From: CADEDH01 sp965262175 | Lineage (GTDB): Bacteria > Actinomycetota > Acidimicrobiia > Acidimicrobiales > SZUA-35 | Direction of reading: 5' to 3' | Assembly (NCBI GenBank): GCA_965262175.1 | Contig: CBDHES010000002.1 | Location: 2,604,001 to 2,668,000, forward strand | Length of the DNA: 64,000 nt | Shown: one piece after another, positions 1 through 8,797 of the stretch | Position numbering within the stretch: position 1 is the first letter of the stretch | Layout: every line of letters starts with the position of its first letter | Position numbers and translations under genes: made by a program | Notes under the pieces: model-generated | The model's database searches: none | What the model saw: the letters and a program-made list of their open reading frames with translations, nothing else | Told to the model about the DNA's origin: nothing

Positions 1-1148
1 TCAGCATCATCGATTCCGACACCCACTGGTCCGAGCCGCACGATCTGTGGACCTCGCTGGCACCGGCCCGATACCGGGACCTGGTGCCCCAGATCAAGGA
101 GGTCAACGGTCGCCGGAAGTGGGTCGTCAACGGCGACATCCCGATCGCTGGCGACTCGGCGGTCAGCGCCATCGGACCCGACGGGGAGAAGATGCTGGGC
201 CTGTCGTTCCTCAAGGCCGACATCGACCTCGTCCACGCCGCGTCCTACGACTGCGACGCTCGCCTCGAGCTCATGGACCGGATGGGCGTGAGCCACGGGA
301 TCGTGTATCCCAACGTCGGGGGCTTCGGCAACCAGAACTTTCTCAAGGTCGACGACGCCGCGCTCCGCATCGCCTGTGTCGAGATCTACAACGACTGGAT
401 GAGCGATCTCCAGGCTCGGTCCGGGGGTCGGATCCTGCCCATGGCCCTCGTGCCGTGGTGGGACATCGACGCCTCGGTGGCCGAGGTCGATCGCATGCAC
501 CGCAACGGGGCCCGGGGCATCGTGATGTGCTCCAACCCCCACGACTCGGGCATGCCGAACTTCGCCCAGCCCGATTGGCGCCCGTTCTGGGAGATCTGCG
601 AGGCGCTGGAGATGCCGATCAACTTCCACATCGGGGCCTCGGAGGGCGACATCAACTGGTCGGGCACCGTCCCCTACGACACCTGGTCGGGCGACGTGAA
701 GCTGTCGCTCGGCGGTGCCGCCATCTTCCTCGGCCAGCTCCGGTGGATGGTGAACCTCCTCATCAGCGACGTGCCCGAGCGGTATCCCAGCCTCAACTTC
801 GTGTCGGTCGAGAGCGGGATCGGGTGGATCCCCTTCCTCCTCGATGCGCTCGACTACCAGTGCGGTGAGACCGCCCCCGACCACCTGGCCCATCTGTCGA
901 TGAAGCCGTCGGAGTACTTCATGCGGCAGTTCCACGGGTGCTTCTGGTTCGAGAGCCGAACCCTGGGTCCGGCCATCGATCACCTCGGGGCCGACAACAT
1001 CATGTTCGAGACCGACATCCCCCACCCGACCTGCCTCTACCCGCACAGCGTCGAGCGGGTCCGGGACGCCATCGGTGACCTCGCCCCCGACGTGCAACGC
1101 AAGATCCTCCAGGACAACGCGGCCCGGCTGTACAAGATCGATGTCTGA
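1..1148 (+). CDS. Amidohydrolase family 2 protein, 5' truncated by window edge
   Basis: The reading frame is open from base 3 and begins with IIDSDTHWSEP, the metal-binding D-x-H start of the ACMSD-like amidohydrolase 2 family, so only a few N-terminal residues are missing. About 380 residues are visible. Internal signs are a GARGIVM segment, NFHIGASEGD (metal His) and ETDIPHPTCLYPHS near the C-terminus, where Asp is the usual catalytic base. The family hydrolyses or decarboxylates cyclic or aromatic acids. Its stop overlaps the ATG of the CoA-transferase by 8 nt, so the two are co-transcribed and likely act in one catabolic route. The substrate cannot be read from sequence. Confidence 0.9.
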   Translation, partial: SIIDSDTHWSEPHDLWTSLAPARYRDLVPQIKEVNGRRKWVVNGDIPIAGDSAVSAIGPDGEKMLGLSFLKADIDLVHAASYDCDARLELMDRMGVSHGIVYPNVGGFGNQNFLKVDDAALRIACVEIYNDWMSDLQARSGGRILPMALVPWWDIDASVAEVDRMHRNGARGIVMCSNPHDSGMPNFAQPDWRPFWEICEALEMPINFHIGASEGDINWSGTVPYDTWSGDVKLSLGGAAIFLGQLRWMVNLLISDVPERYPSLNFVSVESGIGWIPFLLDALDYQCGETAPDHLAHLSMKPSEYFMRQFHGCFWFESRTLGPAIDHLGADNIMFETDIPHPTCLYPHSVERVRDAIGDLAPDVQRKILQDNAARLYKIDV

Positions 1149-2343
1149 AGCCGGGACCGGTCCGGGCTCGGACGGCAGCGATCTGCCGCTGGCCGATGTG
1201 GTGGTGCTCGACCTGACGATCGCCCGGGCCGGGCCGACCGCGGTCCGCCAGCTGGCCGACTGGGGGGCCGACGTGATCCGGATCGAGCCGCCGGAGGCGG
1301 CCCCGACCGCCGGGGCCCACACGTCGCCCGACTACCTGAACCTCCACCGCAACAAGCGGAGCCTGGGCCTCGACCTGAAGACCGAGGCCGGCCGAGGTCT
1401 GCTCCACCGGTTGGTCGGCGACGCCGACGTACTGGTCGAGAACATGCGGACCCCGGTCAAGCACCGGTTGGGGTTCGATTGGGAGACGGTCTCGGCGATC
1501 AACCCCCGGTTGGTGATGGGGTCGATCTCCGGCTTCGGTCAGACCGGCCCCTATGCCGAGCGGGGCGGTGTCGATCAGATCGCCCAGGGTCTGGGCGGGA
1601 TGATGAGCGTGACCGGGCTGCCCGGGCAGGGCCCGGTGCGGGCCGGGGTCGCCATCTCCGACGTCACCGCCGGGCTCCAGCTGGCGATCGGGATCCTGGT
1701 CGCCCTCCACGAACGGGAGCGGACCGGGCGGGGTCGGTGGGTTCACACGTCGTTGCTCGAATCGATGATCGGGATGCTCGACTTCCAGGCCGCCCGCTAC
1801 ACGGTGGAGCGGGAGGTGCCGCCCCAGGCCGGCAACGACCACCCGACCCTGGCCCCGATGGGGACCTTCGCCACCGGCGACGGCCACCTCAACCTCGCCG
1901 CCTCGTGGGGTCACCTCTGGGTCGCGCTGTGCAAGGTGATCGACCGCCCCGAGCTGCCAGACGATCCCCGCTTCGCCACGGCCCGGGACCGGGCCACCAA
2001 CCGCGACGCCCTCAACGCCATCATCACCGCTGCGTTGGCCGACGGGACGACGGCCCACTGGGTCGAGGTGCTGAACGAGGCCGGCATCCCGGCCGGACCG
2101 GTGAACGACGTCGGCCAGACCTTCGCCGATCCCCAGGTCGAGCACCTCGGCATCGCCGCCCCGGTCGAGCACCCGGTGGCCGGCCCCATCGAGGTGGTGC
2201 GCAACGCCACCAACCTCGACGGGGTCCCGAACGACATCCGACGGCCCAGCCCGACCGTCGGTCAGCACACCGACGAGATCCTGGCCCAGTTCGGCCTCAC
2301 CGACGACGACGTGGCGGCGCTGCGGGCCGCGGGGGCGATCTGA
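1141..2343 (+). CDS. Class III (CaiB/BaiF) CoA-transferase
   Basis: 400 residues starting MSEAGTGPG. The ATG overlaps the upstream stop, and an upstream in-frame alternative lacks family similarity. Family signs are the DLTIARAGP N-terminus, LGLDLKTEAGR, VLVENMRTPVKHRLG, and GGVDQIAQGLGGMMSVTG, whose Asp corresponds to the catalytic Asp of formyl-CoA transferase. The C-terminal half has AGIPAGPVNDVGQTFADPQ, typical of the family. It moves CoA between carboxylic acids in the cytoplasm. Together with the amidohydrolase before it and the thioesterase after it, it suggests activation and release of a carboxylic acid. Confidence 0.93.
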   Translation: MSEAGTGPGSDGSDLPLADVVVLDLTIARAGPTAVRQLADWGADVIRIEPPEAAPTAGAHTSPDYLNLHRNKRSLGLDLKTEAGRGLLHRLVGDADVLVENMRTPVKHRLGFDWETVSAINPRLVMGSISGFGQTGPYAERGGVDQIAQGLGGMMSVTGLPGQGPVRAGVAISDVTAGLQLAIGILVALHERERTGRGRWVHTSLLESMIGMLDFQAARYTVEREVPPQAGNDHPTLAPMGTFATGDGHLNLAASWGHLWVALCKVIDRPELPDDPRFATARDRATNRDALNAIITAALADGTTAHWVEVLNEAGIPAGPVNDVGQTFADPQVEHLGIAAPVEHPVAGPIEVVRNATNLDGVPNDIRRPSPTVGQHTDEILAQFGLTDDDVAALRAAGAI

Positions 2344-2363
2344 CGATCGGCCCGGCCGGTCGC

Positions 2364-2369
2364 TACCGT
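2364..2369 (+). promoter_or_regulatory. Possible -10 box of thioesterase gene
   Basis: TACCGT ends 9 nt before the ATG at 2379. It fits TANNNT, though the gap is slightly longer than the 6-8 nt seen before other genes here. It implies a leaderless or nearly leaderless transcript. Confidence 0.35.
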
Positions 2370-2378
2370 TCCCCACCG

Positions 2379-3257
2379 ATGGCGACCTACCCTCCGCCCG
2401 GCCACCTCATCCGCCATCTCGGCATGGAGCTCGAGCTGCGATCGGCCGACGAGCTGCGGGGCACGATGCCCATCACGGCCGACGTCCGGGACCGCGGCGG
2501 CGCCCTCCGGCTCGGCGCCCTGGCGACCTTCATCGACGTCGCCGCCGGCACGTTCTCCCACGAGAAGGTCCGGCCCGACTGGCTGGCCACGACCGACATG
2601 AAGATCCACGTCCGCCGCCCGTCGCTGGCCGACGAGGTCAGGCTGGTCACCACGACCCTCCGAGCCGGGAAGCGGACGGTGCTCTCCCGGTCGGTGGCCA
2701 CCGACGACGACGGTGAGGTCGCCCGGTCGTGGGTCACCTACGTCCGGCTTCCCCGCCGGGACGACTCGCCGACGGTGGCCGAGGGCTCGCGGCTCGGCCG
2801 ACGGCTCGTCTACCGGGAGGACCCCGACCTCGACACCGAGCGGGACCGCCCCCTCCTCGACGACTACCTCGGCCTCCGGGTCGTGCCCGACCCCGAGCCG
2901 ACGTCGACAGCCGGCGATGGGGTCGGGGGCGTGGTCGCCGACCGGGTCCCCGTCGTCGAGTGCGCCCACCACCCCCGGATCCACAACAGCTTCGGGTCGC
3001 TCCAGGGCGGTGCCGCCACCGTTCTCGTCGAACGGCTCGTCGTCGCCGCCGCCGAGGAGCGGTTCGGGGTGCCGTGCCGGGTCACCGATCTCGACATCCA
3101 GTACCTCGGGCAGACCCGGGCGGGCCCGTTCCGGGTCGAGGGTGAGATCCTCCGCCGCGATCCGGGATCGATCACCTGCGAGGCCCAGGTGCTCGACCTG
3201 GGACAGGATCGAGCGGTCCTCGACCTGGCGACGGCGGTCGCCTCGCCGATCCCCTGA
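2379..3257 (+). CDS. Acyl-CoA thioesterase, two fused hotdog domains
   Basis: 292 residues. The ATG starting MATYPPPGHL follows the CoA-transferase stop by 35 nt and lies 9 nt after TACCGT, a possible -10 box. Domain 1 (about 1-125) holds GALATFIDVAAGT; domain 2 (about 185-290) holds HNSFGSLQGGAATVLVE, the PaaI-like hotdog signature with an active-site Gly/Asn region. The product resembles PaaI-family or double-hotdog actinobacterial thioesterases, which hydrolyse acyl-CoA to acid plus CoA. It probably works with the upstream CoA-transferase. Confidence 0.85.
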   Translation: MATYPPPGHLIRHLGMELELRSADELRGTMPITADVRDRGGALRLGALATFIDVAAGTFSHEKVRPDWLATTDMKIHVRRPSLADEVRLVTTTLRAGKRTVLSRSVATDDDGEVARSWVTYVRLPRRDDSPTVAEGSRLGRRLVYREDPDLDTERDRPLLDDYLGLRVVPDPEPTSTAGDGVGGVVADRVPVVECAHHPRIHNSFGSLQGGAATVLVERLVVAAAEERFGVPCRVTDLDIQYLGQTRAGPFRVEGEILRRDPGSITCEAQVLDLGQDRAVLDLATAVASPIP

Positions 3258-3314
3258 CGGCCTCGGGTGGACCGGCCGGGTTCGAGCCGGGCCCGGACAC
3301 CAGGCGACGGCCGA

Positions 3315-3998
3315 TCACGGGCTGCAGTACACCCGGGAGTCGTGGCTCAGGTAGGCCGACGACGGCCGGAGCGCCCTGAGGCGCAGCAACGACGCTCGGG
3401 CCAGGTCGCCGAGGTCGGGGTGGTGGAGGTCGGCGACGTCGACCGGCTCATGGCCGGCCAGCTCGGCGCAGCTGTAGCAGGCCTGCCCGACGACGACGTC
3501 GGGTCGCTCGTCGAACCCGGTCACCACCACCGACTGATGACCGGGGGTGTGACCCGGGGTGGCCAACAGCCGAACCCCGCTGGCCAGCTCCTCGTTGTCT
3601 GACGCCAACCGCAGCCGAGCGGTGTCGATGTCGGCCCACTCCCGGACGGTGAACGTCGGGTCGGCGGCCACCGTGGCCACCTCGGCCTCGGTCGTCCACA
3701 CCGGGATCGACGGCAGCCGATGGTTCTGACCGCAGTGGTCGAAGTGGAGGTGGGTGTTGACGATGGCCACCACCGACCGCTCATCGATCCCCACCGCCCA
3801 CAGGGCGTCGATCAGGTCGACGACGGTCGGCTGGTAGAGGTCGTCGATCAGTCGATGACCGGCCCGGCACCCGGTGTCGACCACGATCACCCCGTCGGGA
3901 TGGTCGATGGCGTACCCCATCACCAGACACCGACCGGCCGCGGCCCGGGGGTGGGACGGGGGGAGCACGACGTGACCGAGGCGGAGCGGGATGATCAT
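3315..3998 (-). CDS. Metallo-beta-lactamase-fold hydrolase
   Basis: 227 residues. The HLHFDH motif (residues 83-88) and a later ATPGHTPGH supply the zinc ligands; DTGCRAGH near residue 41 is the first conserved Asp strand. The architecture resembles N-acyl homoserine lactonases and related lactone or thioester hydrolases, but the substrate is not readable. It is convergent with the thioesterase gene and lies 24 nt before the methyltransferase stop on the same strand. AttM/AiiA-like quorum quenching is possible but unproven. Confidence 0.87.
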   Translation of the reverse strand: MIIPLRLGHVVLPPSHPRAAAGRCLVMGYAIDHPDGVIVVDTGCRAGHRLIDDLYQPTVVDLIDALWAVGIDERSVVAIVNTHLHFDHCGQNHRLPSIPVWTTEAEVATVAADPTFTVREWADIDTARLRLASDNEELASGVRLLATPGHTPGHQSVVVTGFDERPDVVVGQACYSCAELAGHEPVDVADLHHPDLGDLARASLLRLRALRPSSAYLSHDSRVYCSP

Positions 3999-4022
3999 CG
4001 GGTTCCGATCTGGATGGAGCCC

Positions 4023-4781
4023 TCAGCCCTCCTGCTCTTCGGGTGTGAGGGCGCGCCAGGCCTGCAACTGCGAAGTGTACGGAAAGTCGAAGTGGGCGCC
4101 GAGCGGCTCGACGATCCGCTGGATCTCACCCGCCACCTGGTCCTGGATCGGGTCGGGCAGGGCTCCGACGAAGCTGGTCGACAGGACCCGGGCCACCACC
4201 CCGTCGGGGGTGGTGGGGAACGGGTTGTCGATCCGCCACTCGTCGACCGAGCCGAACCGCGTGTCGGTGTTGATGGCCCGCCGCCAGCCCATGTCCCGGT
4301 GCCGGGGGGTGTCGCCGGCGTAGCGCTCGATCACGTTGGCGCAGGCTCCGACCCATCCGACCGAGGCGTCGCGGACGTTCCACACGGTGACGAGATGGCC
4401 CCCGGGCTTGAGGACCCGGTAGATCTCGTCCAAGGCCTCACGGAACTTGAACCAGTGGAACGACTGAGAGGCGATCACCGTGTCGGCGGTGTCGTCGGCC
4501 ATCGGGATGTCCTCGGCCGCTCCCAGCCGCACGTCGGCTTCGGGGACGTTGGCGCTCAGGGCGGCCCGCATCGACACCAACGGCTCGACGGCCACGACCT
4601 GGAGGCCCTGTTCGACCAGCTGACGGGTGAAGATGCCCGTCCCCGCCCCCAGTTCGACCGTCACCCCGGGGCCGTACCGGGCAGCGAGCCGCTGCGCCAC
4701 CGCCGGGTGGTAGGTGGGACGGCCCTGGTTGTACTGCTCGACGTTCCGCGAATAGCCGGTGGTCGCTGCATCGTGAACCAC
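4023..4781 (-). CDS. Class I SAM-dependent methyltransferase
   Basis: 252 residues with a GTG start. The glycine-rich motif I is VELGAGTGIF near residue 40, followed by VVAVEP (acidic residue binding the SAM ribose) and a post-I region DTADTVIASQSFHWF. This is the Methyltransf_11/25 layout of small-molecule methyltransferases. The N-terminus YSRNVEQYNQGRPTYHP matches a common subgroup. It is transcribed toward the MBL hydrolase and diverges from the HAD gene across about 100 nt. The substrate is unknown. Confidence 0.88.
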   Translation of the reverse strand: MVHDAATTGYSRNVEQYNQGRPTYHPAVAQRLAARYGPGVTVELGAGTGIFTRQLVEQGLQVVAVEPLVSMRAALSANVPEADVRLGAAEDIPMADDTADTVIASQSFHWFKFREALDEIYRVLKPGGHLVTVWNVRDASVGWVGACANVIERYAGDTPRHRDMGWRRAINTDTRFGSVDEWRIDNPFPTTPDGVVARVLSTSFVGALPDPIQDQVAGEIQRIVEPLGAHFDFPYTSQLQAWRALTPEEQEG

Positions 4782-4869
4782 GGCCCCATGGTGCCCGAAA
4801 AGCGCGGAACGCGGCGCGGAGGGTGCCCATCGACCGCACCGAGGGGTACGAAAGTCGGTTTACGACCGC

Positions 4870-4875
4870 TACGGT
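4870..4875 (+). promoter_or_regulatory. -10 box of HAD gene
   Basis: TACGGT lies 8 nt before the GTG start, and no Shine-Dalgarno is visible between. A leaderless transcript is inferred. Confidence 0.45.
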
Positions 4876-4883
4876 CACGCCCG

Positions 4884-5549
4884 GTGAGCGAACGGGTGCT
4901 GGTGTTCGACTGTGACGGGGTGCTCGTCGACTCCGAGGCCCTGGTGGTCGAGGTCGAGGCCCGCCTGCTCACCGATGCCGGTTTCCCGGTCACGGTCGAG
5001 GAGATCGTCGAGCGATACGTCGGGCTCAGCTACGCCACGATGATGGCTGAGCTGGGCGAACGGTTCGGCCGGCCCGTGCCCGACGAGCTGAGTCGGTCGA
5101 TCCAACAGGCGGCGATCGATGAGCTGCCGAAGCGTCTCGAGCCGGTGGCCGGGATCGAAGCACTGCTCAACGGCTCGACCGAGCCACGGTGCGTGGCATC
5201 GTCGAGCGACGTCGACCGGATCGAGCTGTCGCTCCAGGTCACCGGGCTCGACCGCCAGTTCGTCCCCGACCGGATCTTCTCGGCCCAGATGGTGCAGAAC
5301 GGCAAGCCGGCCCCCGACCTGTTCCTCCTGGCGGCGAGCCGGGTCGGGGCGGACCCGGCCGACTGCGTGGTGATCGAGGACAGCCCGGCCGGGGTCACCG
5401 CCGGGGTGGCGGCCGGGATGACGGTCGTCGGCCTGCTCGCCGGGCGCCACGTCAGGCCCAGCTTGGCCGACCGGCTCCGTACGGCCGGCGCCGCCCGCCT
5501 CTTCGAGACCACCGAGGAGCTGGCCGGCTGGCTCGACGGTCGCCCCTGA
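4884..5549 (+). CDS. HAD-superfamily (subfamily IA) phosphatase
   Basis: 221 residues. The GTG start gives MSERVLVFDCDGVLVDSE, so the nucleophile Asp9 and acid/base Asp11 sit where the family requires. Motif II Ser is in VASSSD, motif III Lys in GKPAPDLFL, and motif IV Asp pair in VIEDSPAG. The all-alpha cap between motifs I and II marks a beta-phosphoglucomutase or phosphoglycolate phosphatase-like enzyme. It acts on a phosphorylated small molecule in the cytoplasm. TACGGT 8 nt before the GTG suggests leaderless expression. Confidence 0.9.
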   Translation: MSERVLVFDCDGVLVDSEALVVEVEARLLTDAGFPVTVEEIVERYVGLSYATMMAELGERFGRPVPDELSRSIQQAAIDELPKRLEPVAGIEALLNGSTEPRCVASSSDVDRIELSLQVTGLDRQFVPDRIFSAQMVQNGKPAPDLFLLAASRVGADPADCVVIEDSPAGVTAGVAAGMTVVGLLAGRHVRPSLADRLRTAGAARLFETTEELAGWLDGRP

Positions 5550-5580
5550 CCCGCAAGCACCCGCCACCACCGCTGGCCCG

Positions 5581-6819
5581 TCACGCCGAGGGCGTCGCCC
5601 GAACCCGGGGGACCAGCACGGCGGCCGAGGCCACGGTGATCATCACCGAGACCCAGGCGATCACCGCCAGCCAGGCGAGGATGGAACCCACCTCGGCGTC
5701 GGCCGATGAGGCGACGACCGCCAGCACCAGGCCGTAGGCCAGCCGCCCGGCCAGCGAGTTGAGGCTGAGGAGCGTGGCCCGGTGCCGCTGCTCGGTCCGC
5801 GGCGCGACTGCGGCCGGGATCAGCACCGAGGCCACCGCGCCCTGGACGCTGCGCAGCGCCACCAGCAGGATCACCGCCCAGTGGGCGGCCACGGCCATGG
5901 CGGTCACGATGACGGCCGACAGGGCGCCGACCCCGAGGAGGGTGGCGACCGTCCCGAACCGGCCGGACAGGGGAGCGCTGAGGCGAGCCGCCCCGCTGCC
6001 GCCCACGGCGACGACGGCGACCATCACCCCCGCCAACAACGGCGCCAACCCGAGATCGTCGGGGTCCCGGCCGAGGACCTCGGCCAACCACGGCGACATG
6101 ACGGTGAACGACACGTGCTCGAGGATCACCAGCATGACCCCGTAGAGGAAGATCCAACCGACGAAGCGGTCGCCGAGGTAGGCGAGGCAGCGAGCGATCG
6201 TCCGGGTCAACGGTTGGGCCGGCTCGCCCACCGGCGGCTCGGTCAGGGCGAAGGTCACCACCAGTTGGCCCAGGGCGGCCACCAGCGACACGGCGAAGGT
6301 CGCTTCGAGCGAGACCAGGCCGATGGCGCCCCCCGCCAGGGCGCTGACCGTCGTCGAGGCGAACCCGATCGCCGTGACCCGGCCGAGGGTCGTTCGGTAC
6401 CCGGCCTCGGTGCCCAGCGCCTCCATCGTGTCGTACAGGAACGACACGTCGCTGCCCGACAACGACGAGAACCCGACGGCGAGGAAGAACTGCCCGGCCA
6501 GCACCAGCCCGAATCGGTCGCCGGCCGCCAGGAAGCAGAGCTGGGCGGCGACGAAGCCGAGCGCAGCGATGCGGAGGATGGTGACCCGGCCGAACCGGTC
6601 GCTGATCCAGCCCGACGGCACCTCCAGCACGACGACGAACAGGTAGTAGGCCGACGCCAGGAACACCGCTCGGTCGAGCCCGAACCGGGCCTGGGTGAAC
6701 AGGGTGAACACCGGGAGCCAGACGAACGCCCGGGTGAGGCCGGTGTGGACGGGGATGAGGCGGAGGTTCCGGGCCATCGCTGCGCCGTCGGCCGGTGGGG
6801 CGATGGAAGGTCGGCTCAC
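5581..6819 (-). CDS. Major facilitator superfamily transporter
   Basis: 412 residues, GTG start; an ATG 14 codons inside (MARNLRL) is a second candidate. About 12 hydrophobic segments fall in two halves. The loop between helices 2 and 3 has GWISDRFGRVTILR, matching the MFS motif A pattern G-x-x-x-D-R-x-G-R. It is probably a cation- or proton-coupled efflux or uptake carrier for a small molecule. The gene points away from the Rieske operon and shares its upstream region (6820-6948). The substrate is not identifiable. Confidence 0.88.
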   Translation of the reverse strand: MSRPSIAPPADGAAMARNLRLIPVHTGLTRAFVWLPVFTLFTQARFGLDRAVFLASAYYLFVVVLEVPSGWISDRFGRVTILRIAALGFVAAQLCFLAAGDRFGLVLAGQFFLAVGFSSLSGSDVSFLYDTMEALGTEAGYRTTLGRVTAIGFASTTVSALAGGAIGLVSLEATFAVSLVAALGQLVVTFALTEPPVGEPAQPLTRTIARCLAYLGDRFVGWIFLYGVMLVILEHVSFTVMSPWLAEVLGRDPDDLGLAPLLAGVMVAVVAVGGSGAARLSAPLSGRFGTVATLLGVGALSAVIVTAMAVAAHWAVILLVALRSVQGAVASVLIPAAVAPRTEQRHRATLLSLNSLAGRLAYGLVLAVVASSADAEVGSILAWLAVIAWVSVMITVASAAVLVPRVRATPSA

Positions 6820-6930
6820 CCCGCAGAACCCTCACCGCACAGATCGGTCACCCCTTGGAGGCTACGGCTACCCAGTGGCGGGCGCGGCGACCGGTCGCCT
6901 TGCGGCGGTGGAGGCACGTCGTTACCCTAT

Positions 6931-6946
6931 TCTAATCCAGATCAGT
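6931..6946 (+). promoter_or_regulatory. Putative TetR operator overlapping the -10 of the Rieske operon
   Basis: TCTAATCCAGATCAGT has the left half TCTAATC identical to the palindrome at 13478-13493 and a right half matching 5 of 7. TCTAAT at its left end is also a good -10 hexamer. The site sits just upstream of the dioxygenase alpha gene, where bound repressor would block the promoter. Confidence 0.55.
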
Positions 6947-6948
6947 TT

Positions 6949-8265
6949 ATGGCGACGCAGAGTCCGGGGAGCAGCGTGGTCGACTACCACACTCTGGTAA
7001 CCGATGACACGGTTCACGGAAGCGTCTACGTCGACCCCGAGGTGTACGCCAACGAGATCGATCGGATCTTCGTCGGCGGTTGGGTCTTCGTCGGTCACGA
7101 GTCCGAGGTGGCAGAACCGGGCGACTGGGTCACTCGCCGGATCGGCGAAGAACCCGTCCTCATGACCCGCGACCGCCGGGGAGCGATCAACGTCGTTGCG
7201 AACCGCTGTTCGCATCGGGGCACCGAGCTGTGTTGGGCAGCGAAGGGCAACGACGCGAGCCTCCAGTGCAACTACCACGCCTGGACCTTCGGGCTCGATG
7301 GCGAGCTGCGGGCCGTTCCGTACCCGGCTGGGTTCGACAAGGACAAGGCCGACCTCGGCCTCGACCGGGCCGGCCAGGTCGACGCCTATCGCGGTTTCGT
7401 GTTCGCCAACCTCGACGGCCGAGCCGGTTCGCTCGCCGACCACCTGGGAGTCGGCGCGGTCGACATGTTGGACCGACTCTGCGATCTGTCTCCCACCGGT
7501 CGCATCGATGTGTCCAAGGGTTGGATCGGTCATCAGGTCGACTCGAACTGGAAGCTCTGGCCGGAGAGCGACAACGACGGCTACCACCTCAATTGGGTCC
7601 ACGCTTCGATGGTCGATGCGGCGCCTGACACCTACTACGAGGAGACCGTCCTCGGGGGTGAGACGGGGAACGCATCGCAGGCGGTCGACTGGGGCCTCGG
7701 CCACATCGAGCTCGACTTCCGGCCGAGCTACCAGCGGGAGCTGGCGTGGCTGGGCACGACCCGCGATCGGGTCGCCGACTACGCCGACGCCTTGGTCGAG
7801 CACCTGGGAGCGGACCGGGCCGGAAGGGTCCTGCATGACGGACCGCCGCACGGGTTCATCTTCCCCAACCTGTTCCTCGGCGAGATGAACCTGGCTCGAA
7901 TCGAACCGGTCGGCCCCCATCGGATGGTGCACCACCACACGGCCGTCCAGCTCGAGGGTGTTGACGACCGGTTCAACCAACGCCTGCTCCGCCAATCCGA
8001 GGCGGCGATGGGGCCTGCGGCGTTCATCGTGCCCGACGACGCCGTAACCGCGGAGCGCATCCAGATCGCCATGGTCGGGGCTACCACCAGGCCCGCCGGC
8101 GACGGCCGGTCGTGGGTCGACATGAGCCGGGGAGTCCACCGCGAGAACGAGGGGCGGAACGGTCGCCGCGAGGCGTTGGTGTCGGATGAGACGACCAACC
8201 GTGGCTTCTGGCGCCACTACCGAACGGTCATGACCCGCCAAACCGGCGACGAGGCGGCGCCGTGA
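6949..8265 (+). CDS. Rieske aromatic-ring-hydroxylating dioxygenase, alpha subunit
   Basis: 438 residues. The Rieske [2Fe-2S] ligands are C87-x-H89 (NRCSHRGTEL) and C107-x2-H110 (CNYHAW). The mononuclear iron histidines lie in NDGYHLNWVH (H213, H218). It dihydroxylates or monooxygenates an aromatic or cyclic substrate, taking electrons from a ferredoxin/reductase not encoded here. The ATG at 6949 has no Shine-Dalgarno. An in-frame GTG at 6976 is preceded by GGGGAG and is a serious alternative. The stop overlaps the beta-subunit GTG (GTGA). Confidence 0.9.
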   Translation: MATQSPGSSVVDYHTLVTDDTVHGSVYVDPEVYANEIDRIFVGGWVFVGHESEVAEPGDWVTRRIGEEPVLMTRDRRGAINVVANRCSHRGTELCWAAKGNDASLQCNYHAWTFGLDGELRAVPYPAGFDKDKADLGLDRAGQVDAYRGFVFANLDGRAGSLADHLGVGAVDMLDRLCDLSPTGRIDVSKGWIGHQVDSNWKLWPESDNDGYHLNWVHASMVDAAPDTYYEETVLGGETGNASQAVDWGLGHIELDFRPSYQRELAWLGTTRDRVADYADALVEHLGADRAGRVLHDGPPHGFIFPNLFLGEMNLARIEPVGPHRMVHHHTAVQLEGVDDRFNQRLLRQSEAAMGPAAFIVPDDAVTAERIQIAMVGATTRPAGDGRSWVDMSRGVHRENEGRNGRREALVSDETTNRGFWRHYRTVMTRQTGDEAAP

Positions 8266-8762
8266 CCAGCGAGCTGCTGGCGACCGCTGTTCGGTTCGTC
8301 AACCTGGAGGCCCGGTTGGCCGACGAGTCGCGCTACGACGCGTGGGAGGCCCTCGCCACCGACGACATGCACTACTGGGTTCCCGCTGGCCCCGCCGTCG
8401 GCGATCCTGCCGATCAGTTGTCGTACATCAACGACAATCGAGCCCGACTCCACACCCGGATCGCGCAACTCCGGACGGGCAAGCGTCACGCCCAGACCCC
8501 GCCGTCCCCCATGCGGCGGCTGGTCAGCAATGTGGAGATCGTCGATGGTGATCGATTCGTCGATGATGGCGACGAGATCACCGTCGGCTCCAACTTCGTT
8601 CTCTACGAGCTTGCGGCTCAGTCCACCCACGAGCTGAGGATCTGGCCCGGGCGTACCACCCACCGGCTCCGGTTGGTCGACGGCGAGACCCGCATGGCTG
8701 CCAAGTGGGTCGAGCTCGTGACCGCGAGGGGTCCGCAGCCGAACCTGACCTTCATCATCTGA
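8262..8762 (+). CDS. Ring-hydroxylating dioxygenase beta subunit
   Basis: 166 residues of the SnoaL/NTF2-like fold. The family pattern is RFVNLEARLADESRYDAWEAL at the start (quoted from about residue 11), a central RRLVSNVEIVDGD and the closing HRLRLVDGETRMAAKWVEL. Beta subunits have no cofactor; they complete the alpha3beta3 hexamer and can shape substrate choice. The GTG start overlaps the alpha stop codon, implying translational coupling. A non-catalytic role is inferred from the family. Confidence 0.9.
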   Translation: MTSELLATAVRFVNLEARLADESRYDAWEALATDDMHYWVPAGPAVGDPADQLSYINDNRARLHTRIAQLRTGKRHAQTPPSPMRRLVSNVEIVDGDRFVDDGDEITVGSNFVLYELAAQSTHELRIWPGRTTHRLRLVDGETRMAAKWVELVTARGPQPNLTFII

Positions 8763-8797
8763 CCCTCTGGGCCAGCGACACCGAGGAGTATGCACCG

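Noticed and set aside
5030..6835. A 601-codon minus frame across the MFS and HAD genes
   Set aside because: It is out of frame with the MFS gene and Pro/Arg/Gly-rich; both overlapped genes are well supported.
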